64,000 nt of DNA from Bog-756 sp963727955 (lineage in GTDB: Bacteria; Actinomycetota; Acidimicrobiia; Acidimicrobiales; RAAP-2), in assembly GCA_963727955.1 (NCBI GenBank), contig CAVSII010000009.1, forward strand, positions 1-64,000, given 5' to 3'. The notes beneath the pieces are model-generated. The model saw only the letters and a list, made by a program, of their open reading frames with translations. It searched no databases and was not told the DNA's origin. This document shows positions 8,174 through 16,191 of this stretch, in pieces; the stretch's first letter is position 1, and each line of letters opens with the position of its first letter. The position numbers and the translations under genes were made by a program.

Positions 8174-9337
8174 ATGACCACCGAATTCACGGACGACCAG
8201 GGCCGACCAGCGCGCCGACTGCACACCACCTTCGGTCGTGCCCCGGACGCCAATGCCGGGGACGCGCTCGGTCGCGATCGGGGTGGGCCGGGCGGCGATC
8301 CGGAGCCGGGCGCGACGTCGAAGTCCACGCTACCTGCGCCTTATCTCCTCGCCTATACCGAGGACCAGTTCCCTGAACCCACCGCCGGCATGGTCCTTCA
8401 CAGAGTGCTGGCCGGTGCCGCCCGCACTTTCCTGCTCAATGACATGGGCGACGAGCTGGTGGACGAGGACAAGCGCTGCGAGACCATCGATGCACTCAGC
8501 GTCCTCATGCGACCGCGTCCGCTGTGGGCCCAGTCGGCCGCCCACGAGCTCGACGGCGTCCAACGGCGTGCGGACGCCACGGAACGCATCCACCAGAGCC
8601 GTGTCGCCCTGCGTCGCATCCGCTCGAACCTGCGGACCTTTCGACTGTTGCTGGATCCGATGTGGGGCACGGCCCTGCGAGCTGAGCTGGCCTGGTATGG
8701 GAACCGGCTCGGCGAGCTCCGGGACCTTCACATCATTTCGGAGATCATCTCGGGCACCGCGCCCCAGGTGATGGGTGCAGCTGACGTCGACCGGCTCAAC
8801 TACGCAGTTTCGACAAGAGCGGATATGGCGCTGGCCGCTATCGCCGCCGAACGGGGTGGGGCCCGGCGCTTCAATCTCACCGAGCAGATGATGGTCCTGT
8901 GGGACGGGCCCGCCTTCAAGGCCAAGGCTTCCAAACCGGCCGGAGAAGTGCTCCCGATCATGCTGCGTCGGGCCTGGCACGATCTACGGAGCTCGAGCCG
9001 GCGAGCACGTAAGGATCCGGCCGACGAAAACCTGCACAAAGTTCGCATCCGGGTCAAGGATCTCCGTTACGGCTGCAACACGGTGGCACTGATCGAAGGC
9101 GGACCGGCTCGTAAGACGGCGAAAGCGGCCGAGAACCTTCAGATCAAGCTCGGGGACTTCCACGACGCCCTCTATTCGATCGATTGGCTCCGGGCCCTGG
9201 CCGACGAGCGCCCCGACCTGGCCGGGCCGGTCGATGCGCTCGTGCTCGTGCAGGCGGACGTAGCCAAGAAAGCCCGCAAGGGCTGGAAGGGCTCACTCAA
9301 TGACGTCGAACGCAGCTGGAGGAGTTGGCAAGGCTGA
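8174..9337 (+). CDS. CHAD-domain protein (polyphosphate-associated)
   Basis: Helical CHAD protein of 387 residues. CHAD domains bind inorganic polyphosphate through conserved basic helices. Both basic motifs are visible: IHQSRVALRRIRSNLRTF (around residue 137) and LHKVRIRVKDLRYGCN (around residue 285), followed by KLGDFHDA. The first 55 residues are low-complexity and not conserved-looking. ATG 8174 follows AGGAG at 8161-8165 with 8-nt spacing. No CYTH triphosphatase domain is fused. The convergent neighbour is a polyphosphate glucokinase, which supports a polyphosphate role. Confidence 0.85.
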   Translation: MTTEFTDDQGRPARRLHTTFGRAPDANAGDALGRDRGGPGGDPEPGATSKSTLPAPYLLAYTEDQFPEPTAGMVLHRVLAGAARTFLLNDMGDELVDEDKRCETIDALSVLMRPRPLWAQSAAHELDGVQRRADATERIHQSRVALRRIRSNLRTFRLLLDPMWGTALRAELAWYGNRLGELRDLHIISEIISGTAPQVMGAADVDRLNYAVSTRADMALAAIAAERGGARRFNLTEQMMVLWDGPAFKAKASKPAGEVLPIMLRRAWHDLRSSSRRARKDPADENLHKVRIRVKDLRYGCNTVALIEGGPARKTAKAAENLQIKLGDFHDALYSIDWLRALADERPDLAGPVDALVLVQADVAKKARKGWKGSLNDVERSWRSWQG

Positions 9338-9408
9338 GTTCGACCGGGTCGGGCTCGGCTGGTGGGCCGTGTGGGGGTTACAGAACGGTGGGCCGAAGGG
9401 GTTGCGGC

Positions 9409-10272
9409 TTACGCAGTGACCCGGTTCACCCCTATGTGGTCGACGCCCCACAACTTGATGCCCCCGAGGATGCCGGCGGTGTTGTCGACGATGGTCACGT
9501 CGGCCTCGAGATTCTGTCGACTGACCCGTCTCGAGTTGCCTCCGCCGATGTAGAGATGGTCGAAAAACATGAGGGCGCGTAGATTGACGATGGCCTTGTG
9601 CACCCTCTTGTTCCAGCGCTCCTCACCGATCTCCTTGCGGGTGGACTCCCCGAGCTGGTCGTTGTAAGTCTCGCCCTTGCGGAAGGGTTGATGCGCGATC
9701 TCGAGATGGGGCATGAGCTGGCCCTGGTAGAAGAGACCGCTACCGAAGCCGGTGCCCAGCGTGATCACCAACTCGAGCCCGGTCCCCCGCACGACCGCCG
9801 CACCCTGAATGTCGGCGTCATTGGCCAACTTGGTCGGGATGTGGAAGGCGGCTGTGAGGGCGGAAGCCAGATCGAACCGGATCCACTGGGTCAACAAGTC
9901 TTCGTCGACGGCGCTGCCGGGACCGTGCTTGGTCGAGAAGTGCGGCGCCGATAGAACCAGACCGTCACGAACCATTCCCGGATATCCGACCGAGGCCCGC
10001 TCGGCCGCGGGCAGCGGAGCCACCAGACGGGTGAGGTCGGCAACCAGTTTCTCGGGCGGAAGCGGGTACGTGGTGGGGATGCGCACCCTGTCGGCCACCA
10101 TCGACCCCTTTGCATCCAGTACCGAGGCCTTCAGGCCCGTACCGCCTATGTCTACGGCCAGGGTGAAGGGGTGCTGTGGCTGCTGGCCGAGGCCATCGCT
10201 GGCCGATCCCGTCGTTGACGGATCTTTCGCCTCGATGGCGTTGCTGGTGTCCGGGTCCCGGTCGTCGCTCAT
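9409..10272 (-). CDS. ppgK: Polyphosphate glucokinase
   Basis: ROK-family kinase that phosphorylates glucose with inorganic polyphosphate (and usually ATP), 287 residues. The phosphate loop LAVDIGGTGLKASVLD (residues 38-53) and the glucose-binding segment KLANDADIQGAAVV are typical of PpgK, followed by LGTGFGSGLFYQGQLMPHLE. The first 35 residues are an acidic, Ser/Thr-rich extension. The gene converges with the CHAD gene (71-bp gap), linking a polyphosphate-binding protein to a polyphosphate-consuming enzyme. Confidence 0.92.
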   Translation of the reverse strand: MSDDRDPDTSNAIEAKDPSTTGSASDGLGQQPQHPFTLAVDIGGTGLKASVLDAKGSMVADRVRIPTTYPLPPEKLVADLTRLVAPLPAAERASVGYPGMVRDGLVLSAPHFSTKHGPGSAVDEDLLTQWIRFDLASALTAAFHIPTKLANDADIQGAAVVRGTGLELVITLGTGFGSGLFYQGQLMPHLEIAHQPFRKGETYNDQLGESTRKEIGEERWNKRVHKAIVNLRALMFFDHLYIGGGNSRRVSRQNLEADVTIVDNTAGILGGIKLWGVDHIGVNRVTA

Positions 10273-10366
10273 GCCACCACGCTAGGCACAGTCACGGGGG
10301 AGGTACGCGCAGGGCTTATCCACTACCAGTCGCCAAGATGACCGACTGCTACTAGGTTTTCTGGCC

Positions 10367-11779
10367 GTGAGCACTCAACCCTGGTCCGGAGATGCCTGTT
10401 CGCTGGTCGACGCCTTCCGAGCGGGGTCGATCAGCCCTCCCGAAGCCCTCGACGCGTCGCTCGAGGCTATCGACGCCTCCGAACTCAATGCCTTCAGCCA
10501 TCTCGATATCGAGGCGGCCCGGACCCAGGCGGCGACGGCCGACGTCTCCCTCCCCTTCGGCGGTCTCCCCCTCGCCATCAAGGAGTTGGAGACGGTCGAG
10601 GGTTGGCCCTACACCGAGGCCTCGCTGGTCTTCAAGGACCGGATCGCCGACCACGACTCAACCCAGATCACCCGGCTCCGGGCCGCCGGAGCGGTGCTTG
10701 CCGGCCAGACCACGGCGTCGGAGTTCGGAGGGGTCAACCTCACGTCGACAAAGCTTCACGGCGTCACCCGGAACCCTTGGGATCCTGAGCGCACTCCCGG
10801 TGGTTCCTCCGGCGGGTCGGCCGCAGCGGTGGCCGGCGGTCTCATCCCGCTGGCCAGCGGCGGGGACGGCGGCGGCTCCATCCGCATTCCGGCCGCCTTT
10901 ACCGGGCTGTTCGGGCTCAAATCGACGTTCGGGCGTATTCCCAAGGGCCCCCAGGCCCTCCAGCCCCCGTTGACCGTGGTGGTGGGATGCGTCAGCAGGT
11001 CGGTGCGGGACACGGCTCGCTGGTTCGACGTCTGCAACGGTTTCGATCCCCGCGACACCCTGAGCCTGCCACGCGTCGAAGGATGGGAGGCCGGGCTGGA
11101 CACCTTCGACCTCCGCGGCAAGCGGGCGGTCGTTGCCGTCGACCTGGGTTCGGCCATCGTCGAACCCCGTGGCGCGGCACTCGTCGTCGAACTGGCCGAA
11201 GCGCTCATCGCCTCCACCGGTCTCGTCCGGGTCGATGTCGTTGTCCAACTTCCGGAGATGAGCCTCGAGTGGGCCATGTCCAACGCAATCGGTCTGGCCG
11301 GGGGACTCGGCGACCGGTACCCGGAATGCAACGACGACCTGACCCCCGAGATCCAGCTGATCATGAACATCGCCTCCCACCACCTCAACCTGAAGACGAC
11401 CGGCACCACCGAGATGTTCCGGGTCGAGGTCAACGAGAAAATGGCGGATATCTTCGAACGAACCGACTTCATCTTCTGTGCCACCAACCCCGACACCGCC
11501 TTCGGTGCCTCCGGCCCCATGCCCACGACCGTCGGCGAAGTCGACCTCATCGCTGAATACGGATTCAACAGGGCAGTGGGCAACAACGGGGCGCTCACCA
11601 TTCCGGCCAACCTGACCGGTAACCCGGCCGTGTCCATTCCAGCGGGGCTGATCGACGGAATGCCTATCGGGCTCCAGGTCATCGGTCGGCACCACGAAGA
11701 GCAGCTTCTGCTCGACCTGGCCCGCACCGCCGAACGTGAACGTCCCTGGCCGCTGGTCGCCCCTACGGCACCTGCCTGA
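10367..11779 (+). CDS. Amidase-signature family hydrolase
   Basis: Ser-cisSer-Lys amidase, 470 residues, hydrolysing a carboxamide; the substrate cannot be deduced. The catalytic Lys lies in GLPLAIKELETVEG (around residue 73). The serine-rich signature is TPGGSSGGSAAAVAGGLIPL followed by ASGGDGGGSIRIPA with cis-Ser and nucleophile Ser. GTG 10367 gives a conventional N-terminus. No GatB or GatC gene is nearby, so this is not evidently the tRNA amidotransferase subunit. Confidence 0.85.
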   Translation: MSTQPWSGDACSLVDAFRAGSISPPEALDASLEAIDASELNAFSHLDIEAARTQAATADVSLPFGGLPLAIKELETVEGWPYTEASLVFKDRIADHDSTQITRLRAAGAVLAGQTTASEFGGVNLTSTKLHGVTRNPWDPERTPGGSSGGSAAAVAGGLIPLASGGDGGGSIRIPAAFTGLFGLKSTFGRIPKGPQALQPPLTVVVGCVSRSVRDTARWFDVCNGFDPRDTLSLPRVEGWEAGLDTFDLRGKRAVVAVDLGSAIVEPRGAALVVELAEALIASTGLVRVDVVVQLPEMSLEWAMSNAIGLAGGLGDRYPECNDDLTPEIQLIMNIASHHLNLKTTGTTEMFRVEVNEKMADIFERTDFIFCATNPDTAFGASGPMPTTVGEVDLIAEYGFNRAVGNNGALTIPANLTGNPAVSIPAGLIDGMPIGLQVIGRHHEEQLLLDLARTAERERPWPLVAPTAPA

Positions 11780-11860
11780 AGCGAAGGAGGCAAGAGGTCC
11801 GAGCACTCCCGACCACGACACAACCGCCGACCGACATGGACGACCGGATGGTCGCACAAC

Positions 11861-11928
11861 CGCACGACCTAGCCGACCGCACGACCTAGCCGACCGCACG
11901 ACCTAGCCGACCGACAGACCTATCCGAC
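11861..11928. repeat. 17-bp tandem repeat, three exact and one diverged copy
   Basis: The unit CGCACGACCTAGCCGAC occurs at 11861, 11878 and 11895, with a degenerate fourth copy ending near 11928. It lies in the 340-bp non-coding gap between the amidase and the LLM oxidoreductase, immediately before a second, larger repeat array. No coding potential is evident. Confidence 0.85.
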
Positions 11929-11950
11929 CGACAACACAACCCCGCCGATA

Positions 11951-12094
11951 GCCGCCCTCCGACATAGCCGCCCTCCGACATAGCCGCCCTCCGACATAGC
12001 CGCCCTCCGACATAGCCGCCCTCCGACATAGCCGCCCTCCGACATAGCCGCCCTCCGACATAGCCGCCCTCCGACATAGCCGCCCTCCGACATA
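11951..12094. repeat. 16-bp minisatellite, nine identical copies
   Basis: The unit GCCGCCCTCCGACATA is repeated nine times without a mismatch and ends 25 bp before the GTG start of the LLM gene at 12120. A 16-bp period shifts reading frame each copy, so the 48-bp super-repeat reads as a 16-residue peptide in any frame; the apparent minus-strand ORF through it is an artefact. Exact copies suggest recent expansion and possible copy-number variation in the 5' region of the following gene. Confidence 0.95.
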
Positions 12095-12119
12095 GCCGAC
12101 CGACGATCAAGGAGTGTTC

Positions 12120-12995
12120 GTGCGCATCGATCTCTGGGTACCGACCGCTAATCCTTTCACCACGCCGGAGCTGCTGGCTCTCATCGGCGACGAAGCCGAG
12201 CAACGCGGCGTCGGCACCATCTGGGTTGGCGAGCATGTGGTTCTCTTCGACGAATACGGCTCGGTGTACCCCTATGCCCAGGACGGCCGCGTCCCGGTCC
12301 CTCCCGGAACCGGGCTGTTGGAGCCCCTGTCCACCCTCTCCTTCCTGGCCGCCCACACCAGCACCGTGCGTCTGGGCACGGCCATGGTGCTCCTCCCTCA
12401 GCGCAATCCCGTCTACACAGCCAAAGAGGTATCCACCCTCGACTGGCTCTCCAACGGTCGAGTCGACTTTGGCATTGGCGTCGGGTGGCTCAAGGAGGAG
12501 TTCGACGCCGTCAACGTGTCGTGGCCCAACCGGGGCCGTCGGACCGACGAGTACATCGAAGTGTTGCGCACCCTGTGGTGCGACGAGACCTCGGCCTACG
12601 AAGGCGAGTTCTACTCACTCAACCCGTGCGCCATGTTTCCCAAGCCGGTGCAGCAGCCTCATCCCCCGTTCCACATCGGCGGCGAGAGCGATGCCGCCCT
12701 GGCCCGAACGGCCCGCTCCGCCCAGGGCTGGCACACCTTCAACCGAACTCCCGACGACCTCGCCGAGCCCCTGGCCAAGCTCGACCGACTGCTGGCTCAG
12801 GAGGGTCGCACCCGGGCCGACATCCGGCTCACCGTATGCCCGTACATGCACCCACTCGATGCTGACATCACCGGGCGATACGCCGACGCCGGGGTCGATG
12901 CCGTGGCCGCCCTGCTCTTTGCCTTTGGTGCCGACGACGTGCGTTCCACCCTCGACAGCCTGCAACCGGTTTTCGATCGCGCCGCCGTCAGCTGA
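12120..12995 (+). CDS. LLM-class (probably F420-dependent) oxidoreductase
   Basis: Luciferase-like TIM-barrel oxidoreductase of 291 residues; actinobacterial members mostly use cofactor F420 rather than FMN. The start is MRIDLWVPTANPFTTPELLA; the segment GTIWVGEHVVLFDEYGSVYP, then TVRLGTAMVLLPQRNPVYTAKE and NGRVDFGIGVGWLKEEFDAV are family hallmarks. GTG 12120 is chosen because AAGGAG (12109-12114) is spaced 5 nt from it; GTG 12114 overlaps that ribosome site. It follows the nine-copy 16-bp repeat. Substrate unknown. Confidence 0.85.
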   Translation: MRIDLWVPTANPFTTPELLALIGDEAEQRGVGTIWVGEHVVLFDEYGSVYPYAQDGRVPVPPGTGLLEPLSTLSFLAAHTSTVRLGTAMVLLPQRNPVYTAKEVSTLDWLSNGRVDFGIGVGWLKEEFDAVNVSWPNRGRRTDEYIEVLRTLWCDETSAYEGEFYSLNPCAMFPKPVQQPHPPFHIGGESDAALARTARSAQGWHTFNRTPDDLAEPLAKLDRLLAQEGRTRADIRLTVCPYMHPLDADITGRYADAGVDAVAALLFAFGADDVRSTLDSLQPVFDRAAVS

Positions 12996-13120
12996 GCGAC
13001 GGCACATACGCTCAGGTCCTTGGTGCCGGGGTGGTTCCGGGCGCTCAGTGCCTGGTGGGTGGTGTGGTTTTGCCCGGTGGGTGGTAGGTGTTGCCGGTTC
13101 GGCGTTGCCGGGACCGGAGA

Positions 13121-14464
13121 TCAGCCCCGCATGGCTACCGGCAGTGAGTCCATCCCTCGCAGAACGACGTTTGTCTTGTAGGACACTTCGTCGACGGTCA
13201 TGGCCATGCTCGGCGCCCGCCTGACCAGAGAAGAGAGAGCAACCTGCGCCTCCATTCGGGCCAGTGGGGCACCCAGGCAGTGGTGGATGCCGAAACCGAA
13301 CCCGAGGTGGTTGTTCGGTGTACGGGTGATGTCAAACCTCTCGGGATCCTCGAACTGCTCTGGATCTCGGTTCGCCGAGGCAAGCAGCAACATGGCGAAG
13401 TCGCCGGCTGCGAACTCCACTCCGCCGAACTCGCAGGGCTCGATGAAGGAGCGACCGGTGAGCTGCACCGGCGAGACGTAGCGCAGCATCTCTTCGACCC
13501 CACTCCGGGTCACCTCCGGATCGCTGCGGAAACGCACCAGCTGGTCAGGGTGTCGGAGAAGGGCGAGGGCGCCGCCGGAGATGAGGTTGACCGTCGTCTC
13601 ATGGCCGGCCACGAGCAGCAGAATGCAAGTAGAGAGCAGCTCGGTCTCATTCAGAACGATGTCCCCGTCCTCGACCTGAGCCAGGGCACTCAGGAGATCG
13701 TCACCTGGATGGCGACGCCTGTCGGCCAGAAGCTCAAAGAAGTACTGCGCGAATTGCAGCACACCTTCGTTCCGCGCCGCGATGACTTCTGGCGTGAGGA
13801 GAAAGTCGGGATCGAGGCCTCGTGCCAGTGCATTCGACCAGACCTTGAAACGCTCCTGATCATCGAGCGGTACACCGAGGAGGTCGCAGATGATCCGGAC
13901 TGGCAACGGATAGGCGAAATCCTCCATGAGATCGACATCACCGGCCTCGAGGGCAGCGTCGAGGAGCTCGTCGACCACCTCCTGGGTTCGATCACGCAAC
14001 GACTCCACCACCTTCGGGGTGAAGGCCTTGGAGACGAGGCCCCTCAGTCGGGTGTGGTCGGGCGGATCTCGGAAAAGAAATGGGCGCATCTCGAGCATGG
14101 CCGCCGCCACCGGATCGTTTTCCTGCACCGGCGTGCGAAAGCCCGGCGGCATGCGCTCGTCGGCGACGTTGAGGCTGTCCGAGCTTGCCCGCCGGTCCCG
14201 GAGCACGGCCAGGCAGTCGGCATGCCTAGCCACCACCCAGAAACCGAGTTCGCTCCGAGAGATGGGCGCCCGCTGTCGCAGATCGGCGTAGACAGGAAAG
14301 GGATCACTGGACCACCGGGGGTTAAACGGGTCGAACGCGGGGCCGACTCCTGAGCCCGATGCCGGGGAGTGGGACGCAAATTCTGCCGGGTCGGCCGTGG
14401 ACGGCGTCACTACGGTGGATGCTACCGACCACAGACCCCAGCTGGCGATTCCACGGAACCTCAA
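13121..14464 (-). CDS. Cytochrome P450
   Basis: Soluble bacterial P450 monooxygenase, up to 447 residues. Seen are the I-helix oxygen-activation motif LLLVAGHETTVNLI, the K-helix EMLRYVSPV (ExxR), and the heme-ligand loop HLGFGFGIHHCLGAPLARME with the axial Cys. There is no membrane anchor. The start is uncertain: ATG 14464 gives a long N-terminus, whereas GTG 14410 (MTPSTADPAEF) has TAGCAT shortly upstream and would give 429 residues. No ferredoxin gene is adjacent; a 4Fe-4S ferredoxin lies 22 kb away at 36042. Converges on the LLM gene. Confidence 0.9.
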   Translation of the reverse strand: MRFRGIASWGLWSVASTVVTPSTADPAEFASHSPASGSGVGPAFDPFNPRWSSDPFPVYADLRQRAPISRSELGFWVVARHADCLAVLRDRRASSDSLNVADERMPPGFRTPVQENDPVAAAMLEMRPFLFRDPPDHTRLRGLVSKAFTPKVVESLRDRTQEVVDELLDAALEAGDVDLMEDFAYPLPVRIICDLLGVPLDDQERFKVWSNALARGLDPDFLLTPEVIAARNEGVLQFAQYFFELLADRRRHPGDDLLSALAQVEDGDIVLNETELLSTCILLLVAGHETTVNLISGGALALLRHPDQLVRFRSDPEVTRSGVEEMLRYVSPVQLTGRSFIEPCEFGGVEFAAGDFAMLLLASANRDPEQFEDPERFDITRTPNNHLGFGFGIHHCLGAPLARMEAQVALSSLVRRAPSMAMTVDEVSYKTNVVLRGMDSLPVAMRG

Positions 14465-14567
14465 AATGCCGTGGATACGAGGCGCCTATCGGACCTCAGT
14501 GAACAGCAAGGCGGACCACTGAAAAAAGGGAGCCGTGGGTGATACACCCCACTGGGAGAGTGGAGCC

Positions 14568-16181
14568 ATGACATCGGCGACGGCCTCGGCCACCGCAATG
14601 AGGACAGCTCCGGCGAAGAGGTCAGCTGAGGCGAAGAGGCCAGCTCAGGGAAAGAGGACGGCTCCGGCGACGGCGACAGGTATTCGGTCGGAGGGCTCTG
14701 GTCGGTCGGTGGGCTCTGGTCGGTCGGTGGGCTCTGGTCGGTCGGAGGGCTCTGGTCGGTCGGAGGGTCTCCGGGCCCGCCTGGCCAGGGCCGTCGACGT
14801 GCTGTCGGCAGTAGTGGCCGAGCTCGACCCTGACTGTGTGACCGGTAGGGACGCCACCGACCTCTACGGTTCCTTTGCCGGCCTGGAGCGGCTGGCGGTG
14901 GCGGGCAAGACCCTGCTCGCCCCCCGGATCGAGTCCTCCCTGGTGTGGCGGGAGACGGGTCACCGCAACGCCGCTGTGCTCCTGGCCGACCTGGAGGGGG
15001 TCTCGACCGGTCAGGCCGGGGCCACCTTGTCCCTCGGGCGGCGTCTGGAGGCCCTGCCCGGCACCCAAGAAGAGGTGCGCAGAGGAACACTTTCCACCCC
15101 CAAGGTGGCCGAACTGGTCGACGCCGGGGTGGTCGACCCCACCCAGGAGGCCGACCTGGTGGCCGGGGCGGCCGATGCCCCCCTCCAGGCCGTGAAGGAG
15201 CGCTGCCGGCAGAGCCGGGCCAGCGCCGTCACCGCCGATCCCCTGGCCGCTGTCCGGCGTATCCACGCCTCCCGCCGGTTCGCCTCGTGGACCGACGCCG
15301 AGGGGGCCTTCTGCTTCCAGGGCCGGGACACGGCCGATCGGGGGGCCCTCATCCTCAGCCGGCTGGGCTCAGCCGCCACCTGCCTGCGCAAGGCGGCCAC
15401 GGCCGCCGGGGACAGGGGCGAGCCGGAACGGGCCTACATGGCCGACGCCTTCTTCGCCCTCCTCACCGAGGGCACCGGCCCCACCCTCACCGAGGGCACC
15501 GGCACAGGCTCCGGTGGGGGGCGGACAGGCCCACCGGGGAGGTCGGTAGCCACCCGGGGCGGTCCCCCTCGCCGCCGAGGGAGCGAACCCCGGTCCGCAT
15601 CCGAGGGGGCCGGGGCCGAGCAGTCCACATCCGAGGAGACCGCTGTCATCGACCGTCCCCCGGCCTGTTCGGTGGTGGTGCGGGTCGACCTCGCCGCCCT
15701 CCTCCGGGGCCGGGTTCACCCCGGGGAGTGCTGTGCCATCGACAACGTCGGTCCCATCCCGGTCCCCATGGCCCGGTCCATGGCCGACGACTCCTACCTG
15801 CGCTACCTCTTCCACCAGGCCGGGGACATCCGGGCCGTCTCCCACTTCGGGCGCACCATCAACCGGTCCCTGCGCACCGCCCTCCTCCACCGGGACCCCG
15901 CTTGTGTGGTCCCCGGCTGTGGCATCGCCGCCGGCCTCGAGATCGACCACATCGTCCCCTTTGCCGAGGGTGGACCGACCGCCCTCGACAATCTGGCCCG
16001 ACTCTGTCACCATCACCATTTCCTCAAAACCTACGAAGGATGGGACCTCTCCCGGATCGGCACCGCCAAGGACGGCACTCCCGAGTGGTCCTTCACTCCC
16101 CCACCCGCTTTCGGACATGAACCAGGGCTCGGGATCGACAGCCTCGACGGTCGGGAGAGCTGGAGACGACAACAGGAGTGA
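14568..16181 (+). CDS. DUF222 / HNH endonuclease (13E12-type repeat protein)
   Basis: Actinobacterial 13E12 family protein: an N-terminal DUF222 helical region followed by an HNH nuclease domain, 537 residues. The HNH core is readable as CVVPGCGIAAGLEIDHIVPF and LARLCHHHHFLKTYEGW near the C-terminus, with both metal/zinc ligand sets. ATG 14568 has GGAG 6 nt upstream. The N-terminal linker contains five 18-bp units (14684-14770) that encode GSGRSV/E repeats, and a second low-complexity linker (TEGTG) lies mid-protein. These proteins are multi-copy in actinobacterial genomes; biological role is unsettled. It ends 10 bp from the convergent secretion operon. Confidence 0.88.
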   Translation: MTSATASATAMRTAPAKRSAEAKRPAQGKRTAPATATGIRSEGSGRSVGSGRSVGSGRSEGSGRSEGLRARLARAVDVLSAVVAELDPDCVTGRDATDLYGSFAGLERLAVAGKTLLAPRIESSLVWRETGHRNAAVLLADLEGVSTGQAGATLSLGRRLEALPGTQEEVRRGTLSTPKVAELVDAGVVDPTQEADLVAGAADAPLQAVKERCRQSRASAVTADPLAAVRRIHASRRFASWTDAEGAFCFQGRDTADRGALILSRLGSAATCLRKAATAAGDRGEPERAYMADAFFALLTEGTGPTLTEGTGTGSGGGRTGPPGRSVATRGGPPRRRGSEPRSASEGAGAEQSTSEETAVIDRPPACSVVVRVDLAALLRGRVHPGECCAIDNVGPIPVPMARSMADDSYLRYLFHQAGDIRAVSHFGRTINRSLRTALLHRDPACVVPGCGIAAGLEIDHIVPFAEGGPTALDNLARLCHHHHFLKTYEGWDLSRIGTAKDGTPEWSFTPPPAFGHEPGLGIDSLDGRESWRRQQE

Positions 16182-16191
16182 CAGCGGCGTA

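Noticed and set aside
10367..11779. GatA subunit of the tRNA amidotransferase
   Set aside because: No gatB or gatC nearby and the protein lacks GatA-specific context; kept as a general amidase.
11951..12094. CRISPR array
   Set aside because: Repeats are directly contiguous 16-mers without unique spacers, and no cas genes are present.
11886..12356. Minus-strand open frame encoding MSEGGYVGGRLCRRAA repeats
   Set aside because: Produced by the 16-bp tandem repeat, which is open in every frame; no ribosome site or conserved part.
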